Shown in pieces: positions 46,723 through 58,535 of a stretch of 64,000 nucleotides of DNA. Made by a program: the position numbers and the translations under genes. Each line of letters opens with the position of its first letter. Positions within the stretch are counted from its first letter, which is position 1. The notes under the pieces are model-generated. The model worked only from the letters and a program-made list of their open reading frames with translations. It made no database searches and was not told the origin of the DNA. The DNA comes from Omphiscola glabra (Eukaryota; Mollusca; Gastropoda; Lymnaeidae): contig OZ024808.1 in the NCBI GenBank assembly GCA_964017045.1, positions 24,783,918 to 24,847,917 of the forward strand, given 5' to 3'.

Positions 46723-48187
46723 GCTTTAAAAGAATATTCTCTTTGTTTATTTTATAAGAGAACAATTCAAGGGAAAATGAGATCAACAAAAGCTATATTA
46801 CGTGTGCAAATCAATTATTATTCTTACTTTTAAAAAAAATTTACAACACGTTGGCTGAATATGATTACGAGTACGTAGGATTAATTTGAAGAGGTTTCGA
46901 AACGTAACTGATGTCGATGACTTGTCCGATACCATTTACGATAAGGTCTTAGCGTCTGTTATTAAAAAAAATCTATATAAAGTAGCTTAGCTTAATGCTC
47001 TGGGAGTTTTAAAGTGCAGAAAATGCTGTCGTATGAAACGTTAAATATAACTAATATTGGCAACACAAGAACAATTTAAGAACCGTCATTTGAATAAAGT
47101 ATTATTTTAATTATTTTATTTTTTTAGATGGAAGGTTTTGTTTGAGAACCAGTCTACATTGTCTGAGGAAATTGTCTATAGACCTGTTAAATAACATACA
47201 AATTACCTCACTTACATTATAAAACAAGATTGACATCTTTAATCGAATATAACCCTGTGACGTCAGCTGGTCTGCCTATAGGGTTCAATTCGTCTGTACA
47301 GTCGCTAGTTTAATGGATAACAGCCGCAGATGTAATGGCGTACGAACAGTTAAGACAGGTCATGTGTTCTATGGGCAGAGGTGGAACTAAGTCATTAAAC
47401 ACTCACCTTCTAAAATCAGGAGACATTGGACAACATGGCGTGGAATACTTAATCTGCTAAGCAACCAAGCCAACCTTCCCCACCTCCCCACACTGCCCGC
47501 CCTGCACTCAAAATACACATATATTAACTATCAGACAAACAGATTAAAACAAAGTAATCAACATTAATCTATCAGCCATACGTTCACTTACGCGAGACTG
47601 TCAACTGTAAGCTTTTAAACAAATAGCATGCACTTGTGCTGCATGAGCAGCTTTCGAAATCCTGCGTTGTCGCCGTGTCTACTATTATAATACCAGTTAT
47701 CTGTAAACAACCACTGCGATCCTTTGCCCAAAAACAAAACTTATCACTCACAGCTGATGGCGCGACAAGATGTTACCAGACGACACTACAGTTAGGACCG
47801 CAGATAGAGCAGCAGTCGGCTGAAGAGCTGGGCAGCAGCCGCTTCACCAAGTGGCGTTTTTTACTTCCAGTCAATTGGTGCTTATTTTAAGTTTGGCAAA
47901 AATTTCAAAACCTCTCCACCACGGCGATCAACAAAAAGATACGTTGCTAAGTACTCAAGATAATAATCATGTTTATCTCAGTTCCTTTCCACCTTATTTT
48001 TCTGGATAAAAAAATTGATTTGAGGTAGCCCATATAATAAAATGACATTTGAAACACCAAAAAACATAACGAAAGTTAAAAAAATTGCGCTGAACTCAAT
48101 CCATACGATTCCCGATGAGTGCGCTGAGTAAGATCCTTAATTAAACAACCCTTAAAAAACAACTTTTTTCGTATAAATCCTTTATAA
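46723..48187. other. Unique AT-rich sequence, nothing recognised
   Basis: 47240-47890 is GC-richer with an unrecognised plus frame (47636-47890). No splice-supported frame or RNA gene was recognised. Confidence 0.35.
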
Positions 48188-48634
48188 CTTTTCTTCTTCT
48201 TCTTATGCCTTTTTACCCCCGTCTGGGGCATAGGCCGTCCACAAGAATTTTCCACTCATCACGGTCCTGTGCTTTGCTTTCCAATTGCTTCCAGGTGTAT
48301 CCCATATTTTGCGTGTCTGCCTCTAACTCGCGTCTCCGTGTATTATTAGGTCTTCCTCTCTTTCTTTTTTTCCCTGTGGATTCCATGTTGGGCATTGTCT
48401 GGTGGTGCTATCTGGGGGTTTTCTGAGAGTATGCTCAATGCATCTCCATATTTTCTTTACGATGTCTTAATCAATGGGCACCTGGTATGTCCTTTCTAGT
48501 AGATATTTGTTGGTGATTGTATTTGGCCATTTGATGTTCAGGATCTTTCTAAGGTATGTGTTTATGAATATCTGCACTTTCTGCGTAATGTTCGCTGTTG
48601 TTTTCCACGTTTCTGCTCCATATAGTAGCAATGT
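48188..48634 (-). pseudogene. Decayed LINE reverse transcriptase C-terminus (second family)
   Basis: On the minus strand the sequence reads LLLYGAETWKTT, then LRKILNIKWPNTITN, WRCIEHTLRKP, TWNPQGKK, KRGRPNNTRRRELEAD, and ends with QDRDEWKILVDGLCPRRG. This is the familiar C-terminal tail of a non-LTR retrotransposon protein. There is an in-frame stop near 48463 and a frame change near 48368, so it is inactive. It ends in an AAG-rich tail on the minus strand (the cttcttcttctt run just before 48200). It differs from the copy at 27620-28458, so at least two LINE families are present. Confidence 0.87.
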
Positions 48635-48654
48635 TTACACCATTTAATTTCAAG

Positions 48655-48835
48655 CAAAGGGGAACGGAGCTGAACATTTGACAAAACATTCATACAATTA
48701 GCACACTTGATAAGTATCCCAAGTAGTGCTCCCCCCACCCCCGAAAAAGTTGCACAAAAACACATGTTTAACGCCCCTGAACGATTTTAATATTCACCCA
48801 CTTTGTGCACCGCAGATTTGTGTCACCAACCTTTA
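48655..48835 (-). repeat. Dispersed family X, partial copy 6
   Basis: An inverted partial copy next to the LINE remnant: agcacacttgataagtatcc, aacgcccctgaacgatttta, and tgcaccgcagatttgtgtca match the distal half of copies 1 and 2. Confidence 0.55.
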
Positions 48836-48884
48836 CAGAGATACAAACGCTAAGGTGACGCGCCTTTACATATTACGTCTTCCG

Positions 48885-49005
48885 TTTGTTAGATAAGTTG
48901 CCATACAATGTTCACACGGTGCGCTGGTGATGTTCTTCCTTGACAAGGCTTTTGTTGGGGAGGACTGAACTCCAGTCTCAGTTTAGACCACCCGGCCACC
49001 AAGCA
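48885..49005 (-). mobile_element. Second tRNA-derived SINE head, 3'-truncated
   Basis: On the minus strand it begins GCTTGGTGGCCGGGTGGTC, with an A box (TGGCCGGGTGGTCTAA) and a B box (GGAGTTCAGTCC), followed by a pyrimidine- and A-rich stretch and then GGCAACTTATCTAAC, which matches the start of the SINE body at 38.3 kb. The loop between the boxes is shorter than in the 38.4-kb copy. The body and tail are missing or too diverged to recognise. Confidence 0.72.
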
Positions 49006-49016
49006 AAACAACGATT

Positions 49017-49140
49017 GTGTCTTTATGCCATTATACCCCAGATACCTTGTTGTCTTTATACCACAAAAACCGTATTGTCTTTATACGGCAGATAGACTGT
49101 TGTCTTGATACCAAAGATACCTTGCTGTCCTTATACAACG
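49017..49140. repeat. Degenerate repeat of about 33 bp, 4 copies
   Basis: Copies share ttgtctttatacc and agataccttg. Confidence 0.8.
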
Positions 49141-49369
49141 CTTTACTGACGTTCAGTGCTTAATTTAACCGTCCAGACGTATTTACTCCACTTTCGAATT
49201 AGACCGACGCTTCAGAGACCGGATTCCTGTTACTTTACACCAGTGGAGTCCAATTACTTCCCCAGATTTTGATTGAGACCAGGTCATGTTCCCTGATTGT
49301 GAGGGACCTCAAGGGCTTCGCTTAAAACCATCTTAATTTGGACATCAATGTTTCTAATCACTTGAAACC

Positions 49370-50216
49370 ATACCCTGAAACAGCCGGCTTATTTCCCTTA
49401 GTTAAATTCTCCTGAAACAGCCGCCTTATTTCCCTTAGTTAAATTCTCCTGAAACAGCCGGCTTATTTCCCTTAGTTAAATTCTCCTGAAACAGCCGGCT
49501 TATTTCACTTAGTTAAATTCTCCTAAAACTGCCGGCTTATTTGAGTTAGTTAAGTTCTCCTGAAACAGCCGGTTTATTTCCCTTAGTTAAATTCTCCTAA
49601 AACTGCCGGCTTATTTGAGTTAGTTAAGTTCTCCTGAAACAGCCGGCTTATTTCCCTTAGTTACATTCTCCTGAAACTGCCGGCTTATTTCCCTTAGTTA
49701 AATTCTCCTGAAACAGCCGCTTATTTCCCTTAAATAAATTCTCCTAAAACTGCCGGCTTATTTGAGTTAGTTAAGTTCTCCTGAAACAGCCGGTTTATTT
49801 CCCTTAGTTAAATTTTCCTAAAACTGCCGGCTTATTTGAGTTAGTTAAGTTCTCCTGAAACAGCCGGCTTATTTCCCTTAAATAAATTCTCCTAAAACTG
49901 CCGGCTTATTTGAGTTAGTTAAGTTCTCCTGAAACAGCCGGCTTATTTCCCTTAAATAAATTCTCCTAAAACTGCCGCTTATTTAAGTTAATTAAGTTCT
50001 CCTGAAACAGCCGGCTTATTTCCCTTAGTTAAATTCTCCTAAAACTGCCGGCTTATTTGTGTCAATTAAGTTCTACTGAAACAACCGGCTTATTTGAGTG
50101 AAATAAGTTCTCCTGAAACAGCCGGCTTATTTGAGTTAGTTAAGCTCTCCTTGAACAGCTGGCTTATTTCATTTAGTTAAGTTCGCCTCAAACAGCCGGC
50201 TTATTTGAGTTAGTTA
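49370..50216. repeat. 37-bp minisatellite, about 23 copies
   Basis: The unit is ctcctgaaacagccggctta then tttcccttagttaaatt. Two types (ttcccttagttaaatt and ttgagttagttaagtt) alternate in the middle, giving a 74-bp dimer. Each unit has the palindrome AGCCGGCT. Confidence 0.97.
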
Positions 50217-50344
50217 AGCTGGCAAAGAGTAGTTCTGGCCATTTCAGCTCTGGCTCAAATACTAAAATGGAAATTATGCAGTCTATTCAAATGCACATAA
50301 AAGAACGAATTTAATTCTAACAGAGTACTGACTTATTTAAAAAT

Positions 50345-50710
50345 TGGTAACAATGATGACAGAGGCGGAGGGAAAGAAGAAGGGCATAGGAGATGACAGA
50401 GGCGGATAGAAAGAAGGGCAGATGAGATGACAGAGGCGGAGAGAATGTAGAAGGGCAGAGGAGATGACAGAGGCGGAGGGAAAAAAGAAGGGCATAGGAG
50501 ATGACAGAGGTGGATAGAAAGAAGGGCAGATGAGATGACAGAGGCGGAGAGAATGTAGAAGGGCAGAGGAGATGACAGAGGCGGAGAGAAAAAAGAAGAG
50601 CAGTGGAGATGAAAGAGTCGAAGAAAAAGAAGGACAGAGAAGATGACAGAGGTGGAGAGAATAAAGAAGGGCAGAGAAGATGACAGAGGCGAAGAGAATG
50701 AAGAAGGGCA
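50345..50710. repeat. Purine-rich minisatellite of about 33-37 bp, about 11 copies
   Basis: Units are based on gatgacagaggcggagagaa and gaagggcagag. The plus strand is almost all purine, so it has triplex-forming potential. Open frames on the minus strand (LRLCHLLCPS) are repeat products. Confidence 0.95.
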
Positions 50711-51974
50711 AAGATGTTGTCCAAATGTTTTATTACATTTTTTTGATAAATAAAGGATTACACTCGAACCAGTAGTAATTCCGGGCACTCTGTTACTCCG
50801 ATGCTTTCAATGTGACACCACCACACCATTAGACAACTCTTATTTTGAGGAAACTTGTGAAAGGCTCAAATTAGCTTACAGGGAATACCCAACTTCCATC
50901 CTTCCACTCAATTGCTTTCATTTTAAAGATAACACAAAAAGAATGAGGAGAGCAGGATGAAATTGAATCGAGTAATTTCCGATGTATACAGAAATGCATT
51001 GATACGATGAGTATTGTGGAGGGGGGGGGGAGTAAAGCTGAGTCCGGGTCGGGTGTAGAGAACGACTGATAGCCTAGCCCGGATGAAGTATCTTTATCTA
51101 AGTGTGCCAGGCGTGGTGGGGGAGAGCGCTGACTCCCTGACCGGCAGGGTTGAACTGAAAGGGCTTTTGTGCGGGGCCGAGAAGCTGTGGGCGTTTAGCT
51201 CGCTATCTCTGGTCACGGCCCGTTGTTGCCGCTGGTCAATAAATCCCTCCGCGTCTCCATCGGGGGACGACCAATCGATGTGTCCCTCAACGAGATCTAC
51301 AACCCCGTTGTCGGTCAAGAAGACCAGGTCCTTTTTTCGTAAGGACAAGAAGGAGCTTAAGTGTTTTTTTTTTGTTTGTGTTTCTTTTGGTTCTTTTTTC
51401 TTGAACTTATCTACATACTGGGGGGAGAGGGGGTCAATTGGGAGGTCAAGATGTGGTCAATGAATTGATCAATAGGGAACAGCTGTCCGGTTAATCCACC
51501 AGCTGACTGGACAAGTGGGCTAATCAACTTAGGCGTCGCGTCATTGGGTGATGTGATGAACAGACCTGGGACGTGTCAGAGCTCGTGAAGGTCCATAAAT
51601 TCAGTCACAGAAATGTCTTTTTGTAGTTCAACGATCTAAGTAGTGGGGGACCTATTTCAGAACAAGGCTGTTAGGTAGAAAATAAAATAAGAATGTATCA
51701 TATGGCCTAATTCAAAGATTAGTTTCGTATACATATAGCTGTATACTGTCAATGAATAATACTGTTACCCACTTACATGTTTTTGTGAATGTTGTAGCTT
51801 GCTGCGGCTAAAGTGGTATGTAATTGATGAAAACTCACTTGAAAAATGCGTACGGGCAAACGTACGCACGCAGGGGCAAACGTCCGAGCATGTGTACTTA
51901 ATATATTAAAAATAGGGTATTCATTTGTCACTTTTATTTTGTAGCGATTGAAAGTAAACATATTTTAAGGTTTT
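50711..51974. other. Unique sequence around the 51.2-kb GC-rich segment
   Basis: Apart from the candidate exon at 51199-51338 nothing is recognised. 51040-51350 is GC-rich and contrasts with its AT-rich flanks. Confidence 0.4.
51199..51338 (+). CDS. Candidate GC-rich exon, unrecognised
   Basis: An open frame follows a possible acceptor (gtgggcgtttag) and ends at a possible donor (gtaagg at 51339). It reads LAISGHGPLLPLVNKSLRVS, then IGGRPIDVSLNEIYNPVVG and QEDQVLF. The alternation of hydrophobic and polar residues looks like a beta-sandwich. The pattern P..VN..L.V..GG...I....L is loosely like the start of a CSPG/cadherin-3 repeat of FRAS1/FREM-type matrix proteins, but I do not claim membership. 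The opposite strand is also open here (51094-51348), which weakens the case. No neighbouring exon was found. Confidence 0.22.
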
Positions 51975-52105
51975 TATCGGTGTCTGAAACTATTTCACAT
52001 CCAATCCAAATATTGTTGTCTACAAATATTTCACATCCAAACCCAATGTAAGTGTCTGAATCTATTTCACATCCAAAAGCGAAAATTTGTGTCCGAAACC
52101 ATTGT
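51975..52105. repeat. Degenerate repeat of about 40-45 bp, 3 copies
   Basis: Copies share gtctgaaactatttcacatc and caatccaaat variants. Confidence 0.82.
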
Positions 52106-53587
52106 ACGTCGCAATTCGATTAACAACGTCAGCTTAGACTTGAAACTCGCAGTTTTTCCTTAGTCTTAATTCTGACCTAATTTCTTTTTGTACCCGAGTA
52201 GAACCGATAGTAAGAGCTCAAATGTCTCCTCCCAGTCCCAGGTTGACTTCATTAGACAAAGTTTTGTTTCTCAAACATGATCACCAAACGACATACCGGG
52301 TTGGTGACCATTCGCCACAGAGACCCGAACAAGCTTCGGGCGTGACGTCATAGCGTTTTTCCTCAAGGACAGGAAGTTCGTAGACCGGAAGTTTTTGAAA
52401 TTGGATTTATCAGCCAATCGGAATTAAGTTATCGGTCACCAGACCTACCAGAGCTACTGAACATTGAAAAGAAAATGAAATGTATTCAGAATCGAGGACA
52501 CAAAGTTTTCTCTCAAGATAAGATGAAATATAATGAAGATGCCATCAGAATGTGACAAGATAGTTAAACAACTCCAAAAAAAAAAAAAAAATGTTTTTTC
52601 GTAAAAATAGTTTCTATACATTTTTTAAATTATTTTATTTTATATTCATAATCTAATGTCCCACCTACTTTTACACCGCAGATTTATTTCACAAATTATT
52701 TCAGAAGAAATAAAAAAATTACGCACCAAACGAACTTGCGATATTTTTGTAAAAAGAATCTCATTTAGCGCAGTTATCGGGAATCTCATTTAGCGCAGTT
52801 ATCGGGGAAATTTTTATTCGTGAAATGTTTGTCATCATATTTCCTCCATCTTTCCATTGAAAAACAGGAAAAGCTTAGAATTTAAAAAAAAAAAAATGTT
52901 AGCTATTTTATGTATATTTAGACATTTATTTAGAAAAGAAGATTTGGACACATGAATAAGGGATACATATCAAACAGTTAGTATGGCAAAGATTATTGCT
53001 GCATTGCTAGAGAAAAAAAAATATTTCCTCTCTAAAAAAATTGTATTACATAAAAAATGCGACACGAATATATAAAAACTATTCTTTGGTTCAACACAAA
53101 CAATGACACTAGAGACCAAGATTTGATCAGATAAATATGGGGTTTGTAAAAATATAAATATTTATATATATATATATCCCTTTTTTCAATTTAAATTCAA
53201 AACAACATTTCAGAATATATATCTAGGCCTATGTTACATATATCCTTTTTTTTATAAACGTTTTCGACGAAAAAAATCATACATTTTCCATGGTGTTTAC
53301 ATTTAAGAAAAAATATTTTAAATTAAGTTTCTCTTTATGGGTGGTCGGGAGCAGAGAGTGCATAGAACCAAAGGTGAGTTCAATGAATAGAGTATCGATG
53401 CTGTGCTCAGAAACCAAGACCTGTGTTCCCTCCACGAGGAAAGAGTCTCATCCTTTGACCAAGGAGGCAACCTGTAACATGAAGATGTGAACTACACTTT
53501 CAGGTGGGTCCAACGTTACATCTAAATTTAAGCAAAACAAACACCCCACAATAAAACAAATAAATCAATTATTTCTTGATATTAAAA
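52106..53587. other. AT-rich unique sequence flanking family X copy 5
   Basis: Apart from the family X copy there are A/T tracts and a TA microsatellite (53160-53178). The frame at 53290-53490 is unrecognised. Confidence 0.4.
52655..52870 (-). repeat. Dispersed family X, partial copy 5
   Basis: Inverted copy with accgcagatttatttcac, ttacgcaccaaacg, and a duplicated tctcatttagcgcagttatc (about 52757-52803), then gtgaaatgtttgtcatcat and aacaggaaaa near the far end. Confidence 0.65.
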
Positions 53588-53955
53588 GCTGCTGCCTGGC
53601 CGACACACGAAGCCCACTGGCCTGGCCGACACACAAAGCCTACTGGCCTGGCCGACACACGCAGCCCACTGGCCTGGCCGACACACGAAGCCCACTGGCC
53701 TGGCCGACACACGGAGCCCACTGGCCTGGCCGACACACGAAGCCCACTAGCCTGGCCGACACACGAAGCCCACTGGCCTGGCCAACACACGAAGCCCACT
53801 GGCCTGGCCGACACACGAAGCCCACTGGCCTGGCCGACACACGAAGCCCACTGGCCTGGCCGACACACGAAGCGCACTGGCCTGGCCGACACCCGAAGCT
53901 CACTGGCCTGGCCGACACACGAAGCCCACTGGCCTGGCCGACAGACGAAGCTCAC
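53588..53955. repeat. 26-bp GC-rich minisatellite, 14 copies
   Basis: The unit is cctggccgacacacgaagcc plus cactgg. Because 26 is not a multiple of 3, the open frame cycles through all three readings every 78 bp (26 residues). Copies are nearly identical. Confidence 0.98.
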
Positions 53956-54645
53956 GGGTTTAGAAAAATTGTGTTTAACAATCTTCTCCGCTTTTTTTAA
54001 AAAACAAAACAATTTCATGATTTCGCGATAATATTTACCCTCCAAACAAACTTTATGAATCAGGTGTCTTACTTATACATTGAAGTTATTTGTATCCGGT
54101 AATAGCAGCATGGCTTATGAACCGGTTCATTACAATTAATTCATTGAATATAGAGGAGCCCAAGACATAAGAGGTAACAAAATACCTGAACCCAAAAACA
54201 TTTCATAGTAACCTTCGAACCCACTCCATGGGCAGACACGGAAAATGAACAATTCACTGACTGCATCTTGCCTTGCTGATTAACCGATTTATAATATAAA
54301 GATGTGTCTTAGTTTGAAATTTTCATTGGTTTGTTTATGAGGAAAATGTACTTTTACATTTAAGCCTTAATGTAAGTTGATTCCACTATTTATAGCACAC
54401 ACGAAGAGCATCCTCCTAAAAAGGTGATGTGCTTTTTTTCTTACCATACCCAATAATCGCAGCTTATATGAATCCATCACTTCCGCTGATTATCGGACGA
54501 CCCAATTTTAAAATCTACTCAACTCTACATTCATCACAACGAAATGTTTCCCGCAACTTGGCTTGACGTGATGAAATTGAACTCTTCCCAAAGTGGACAG
54601 ATGGATGAAAAGAATGTCGCAGTGATAGATAAAGGGGATGGGACA

Positions 54646-54950
54646 TCGAAATCCCAACTGGAAACATTGGCGTGCCACGTCGTCAACATCCCAACTGGAA
54701 ACATTGGCGTGCCACGTCGTCAAAATCCCAACTGGAAACATTGGCGTTTCACGTCATCAAAATCCCAACTGGAAACATTGGCTTGCCAAGTCGTCAAAAT
54801 CTTAAGTGGAAACATTGGGGTGTCACGTCATCGAAATCCCAACTAGAAACATTGGCGTGTCACGTCGCCAACATCCCATCTGAAAACATTGGCGTGCCAC
54901 GTCGTCAAAATCTCAATTGGAAACATTGGCGTGCCACGTTGTCGTTATCG
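54646..54950. repeat. 36-bp minisatellite, about 8 copies
   Basis: The unit is aaatcccaactggaaacatt then ggcgtgccacgtcgtc; moderate divergence. Confidence 0.96.
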
Positions 54951-55029
54951 AGAGATTTTGAAATCCAAGTTATGGCGATTGGCCCGCTATTTCCAGGTGT
55001 TCAACAGTGCAACAAAGACACAATGAGAC

Positions 55030-55452
55030 GTTAAAGAGACACTATGATAATGCTAAAGAGACACTATGATAATGCTAAAGAGACACTATGATAATGCTAA
55101 AGAGACACTATGATAATGCTAAAGAGACACTATGATAATGCTAAAGAGACACTATGATAATGCTAAAGAGACACTATGATAATGTTAAAGAGACACTATG
55201 ATAATGCTAAAGAGACACTATGATAATACTAAAGAGACACTATGATAATGTTAAAGAGACACTATGATAATGCTAAAGAGACACTATGATAATGTTAAAG
55301 AGACACTATGATAATGCTAAAGAGACACTATGATAATGTTAAAGAGACACTATGATAATGTTAAAGAGACACTATGATAATGCTAAAGAGACACTATGAT
55401 AATGTTAAAGAGCCACTATGATAATGCTAAAGAGACACTATGATAATGCTAT
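55030..55452. repeat. 22-bp minisatellite, 19 copies
   Basis: The unit is aaagagacactatgataatg plus ct or tt. It begins about 80 bp after the 36-bp array. Copies are nearly identical. Confidence 0.98.
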
Positions 55453-57679
55453 ATTTCGTGCTTTCACAGGTGCATTTATTACGTTGTGTCTCACGACGTT
55501 TCGGATGTGAAGTCTCTCCCAGAATTTAAAACACTGCAGTCTTAGTCCTGGAGTCAAGAGAGGTGTAGTAATACTACTACTTCCACGGTGAAATACAAAA
55601 AATTGCAACATTTATTTGTTCCCTCCGGTGGTGGTGTGTGTGTGTGTGTGTGTGTATGATGACAAGCTATAAGGGGCTAACATCCAAGGGAAAATGGTAA
55701 ATTGATTATTTCAAAGTTAATCCCGATCCGATGTGGATGATAAACAGGGATGTTTAGAACCGATAAGTACGGTTGACTAAACAAAAAGTTGTTAAAACGT
55801 TTTTAGATGACCAATGGTCAAAGTGACACTAATAACAAAAAATGTGGGGAGGGTGTGGTGGATGCTCACTTCCTTGGGTAAATTGTATGAGAGTCACTTA
55901 AGACAAAGAAAAATTGTCAAAGAAGTTCTTGAGTCAGTTTTCGCGGTGCGCAGACCATGTGCCAAAACGAGTTTTGAGATATTTATATCTTTCGGTTTTG
56001 GCTTTGGCTTTGGTTTCGGTCGAAAGGCCCGTTGAACGTTTGGTTCCGGTTTCAGCCGAAAGTTATTTTTAACTTTTTGTCTGGTTTCGGTCGAAATCAG
56101 AAATTCGATTTCGGTTGGTCTCTGAATTGGTCTAAATAAAACAATATAAGATCATCTGTAATCATGATTATAAAGAATGCTTAGATGCAAACGTTACGGC
56201 AAATGCCTTAAAACTTGCGCCCACTCTTAATAATTTTTCTCATTTTTTAGGTTTGATACGGACATGATAGACCGTTCTAGACCTATTTTCTCATGGCTTT
56301 CTTCTCTTCTTGTAAAACTTGACTGTTTAACACGTGTCATATAACGAAGGTATCAAGTTATAGTAAATAATTTAAGAAGTCAACTATTCACCATTTACCG
56401 GGGTTTATATTCCATTGCTTTTTTTGTATTAATTCAGTTTTATAAAAAAACAAAAAAACTCCTTTAAAATGTCAGAATTCGTCCAATCCAATTTGCAATG
56501 AACTAAAAATATTTCAAAATTGGTCAGTGAAAAACAATAGTCTCAGATTAATGGTTGAATAATAAAAAAGGAATATGATTCAAGTATATGAAGTTATATC
56601 CAATTTTTAAATGAAAAAACATCATTATTTTTAATTTTTATTTATTGTTGAAATCAATTGCGTTATATTGAAAAATGTTAAAAGATAACTTTTAAAGAAT
56701 TGGTTTACATAATATTTTAATTAATCAAAGTCTCAATCTCTCCCACACCACAACGCAATCAATTATATTTTTTTAATCAGTTTTGAAATGAAATAACCGG
56801 TTTTATTTCTTTTGGAGTTGAAGCTAAATAATTTAAAATACTTGTCCACGACCTATTAAAGTCGCTATATGACTACTGCAACGTGACTCTATGGACGGAT
56901 CAGTCGCGTCAATGACGTGGGAGGGCATCACATCCAATATCTGATCAAGCTTCATTAAAGACCAATCACTTGAGTCAAGTCGAGCATCTCGGCCAGGTAT
57001 TAGTTTTTTTAGTGTTTATTCTAGATTCAAATTGTACTAGTTTGTTTACACCTATTTGAAACTGTCGTTTCCCTTCTTGCATTACATTATTTAAACTGCA
57101 TTACTGTATCCAGTGGACGCTATGCCTTTTGGGGGATATGCATACTAGTAATAAGGGATTGCTATAATTTCTAGGATCTGCTTTCTAGTAACCGTGGTTA
57201 CTGCTAAATGAAAGGTCCATGTCTGTTGTGTTCTTCATGCATTAAAAGCCATATGGCTTAAGATTCACAAAAAATTGAGGTCAAAGTTTTTTTCAATTAA
57301 TGTACCGCAGTCCAAGAGCTTAAAAAATACTCCGATGTTAATTAAAATTGTTAACTTTATCGATCTAGTAAACGTTCGTGCTTATTCGTAACTATTCAAG
57401 TCAACATTAGGTTAAGTTTCAACCCTGATAGAGGCGTTACAGTAATTTGTGTACGAGTGAAACTCGTATTATATAAAAAATGCGTCGTTACTTTATTTTC
57501 AGTGACTCTCTTCATTTTCCAATTTTTTAAAGTATATTTTATTTTCAATGGGGATACTATTCTTTGAGATTCGTACATTTTTACCCCAGAAATATATCTC
57601 TATATTTTAAATGACCAATAAAGCAGACAGAGCACTGGTCGAATTTGTTCGCGTGTTTTTGACTGGGTTGGCAAAACAT
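55453..57679. other. AT-rich sequence, no gene recognised
   Basis: It includes a (GT)n microsatellite (55633-55655), family Y at 55965-56215 and a GC-richer stretch at 56870-57000. I see no coding frame. Confidence 0.4.
55965..56215. mobile_element. Family Y dispersed element, second copy
   Basis: It shares the cggtttcggtcgaaa motifs, the ggttggtctct end and the downstream stretch (taaataaaacaatataaga, caaacgttacggcaaatgcc) with 62527-62905. The order is the same but a stretch of about 150 bases between the two modules is absent here. Confidence 0.5.
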
Positions 57680-57960
57680 CCTCGTCAACCTATCGAGCTG
57701 AAATTTGGCACATTGACTTTTTGCAGAGGAAAGCACATTCTTTCAAACTTTTAGCCCCACCCCTCTACCCCTAACCCAAAAAATAAAGTTTTTCCTGTTG
57801 TTTTTAAGATGGAAGGTGAAGGAAATATGATGGCACTTATTTCACGAAGTAAAAATCCCAATAACTGCGATGATGAGATTCTTTAAAAAAAAAAAAAAGT
57901 AGATCTCATGTGCGTTTGGTGCGTAATATTTAATTTAGCTTTTCTGAAATAACTGGTGAA
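57680..57960 (+). repeat. Dispersed family X, copy 3
   Basis: It shows acctatcgagctgaaatttg, cttttagccccaccc, cccaataactgcg and gtgcgtttggtgcgtaat. Its distal part (gtgaaataaatctgccgtg) continues directly into the 28-bp minisatellite at 57955-58095. Confidence 0.72.
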
Positions 57961-58095
57961 ATAAATCTGCCGTGTAGAAGTGGGTGAAATAAATCTGCCA
58001 TGTAGAAGTGGGTGAAATAAATCTGCCGTGTAGAAGTGGGTGAAATAAATCTGCCGTGTAGAAGTGGGTGAAATAAATCTGCCGTGTAGAAGTAC
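57955..58095. repeat. 28-bp minisatellite, 5 copies, grown from family X
   Basis: The unit is gtgaaataaatctgccgtgt then agaagtgg. Its first half is the distal part of family X (as at 3150 and, inverted, at 52675), so the array formed inside that element. Confidence 0.93.
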
Positions 58096-58129
58096 ACAAT
58101 AAACGCACACAAAAGAACACATTCGTTAC

Positions 58130-58278
58130 CCACCGATCATGCACCTCTGCCCCGTATTTGACACGCACAACGTCATAGTGTTGCCCCAGCTTGAATAAAG
58201 CAATCACCGTCTTCTCTGGGCTGCGTGGTGGTGCGTAACGTTCAAAATTTTGACCGACAAAACTCCCACCAGTCAAAC
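58130..58278 (-). CDS. Candidate exon resembling the C-terminal part of an OTU protease domain
   Basis: A frame of 49 codons is preceded by a good acceptor (ctggtacag, ending at 58279) and followed by a possible donor (TGG then gtaacg). The peptide reads LTGGSFVGQNFERYAPP, then KTVIALFKLGQHYDVVRV and ends near HDRW. A beta-strand followed by HYDVV is what is seen around the catalytic histidine of OTU-type cysteine proteases, and an aromatic-rich stretch just before it is also usual there. The catalytic cysteine would lie in another exon, which I did not find. It could instead be a fragment of a transposon-borne OTU domain or a chance frame. It abuts a 28-bp minisatellite on its 3' side. Confidence 0.35.
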
Positions 58279-58535
58279 CTGTACCAGATAAATATAACGA
58301 TCATCTTATTCCCTAGTGGTATTTTAGGTCCAATCAACACCTAATTCCATCCTTAGAACCTTTTCTACCACTTGGCTTTGAGGGGTTGCGGGGGGAGGAA
58401 GGAAAGGGGGGGGGGGTTTGGTTTTAAAAAAGGTCGTTTTATAGGTCAGTCGGCATGCCTGAAATGCCAAGTATGAATTTTATCAGTTCTAACCAAGTTG
58501 AGTGAAATCAGAACCGAGCCGTAGGGCGAATCAAT

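Noticed and set aside
45023..46729. 568-codon plus-strand frame (and 496-codon minus-strand frame) as a repetitive Cys/His protein
   Set aside because: Both strands and several frames are open simply because the 24-bp unit lacks stops; there is no upstream exon, splice signal or non-repeat domain.
50317..50788. Leucine/cysteine-rich minus-strand membrane proteins
   Set aside because: All three minus frames are open because the plus strand is purine-rich and repeated.
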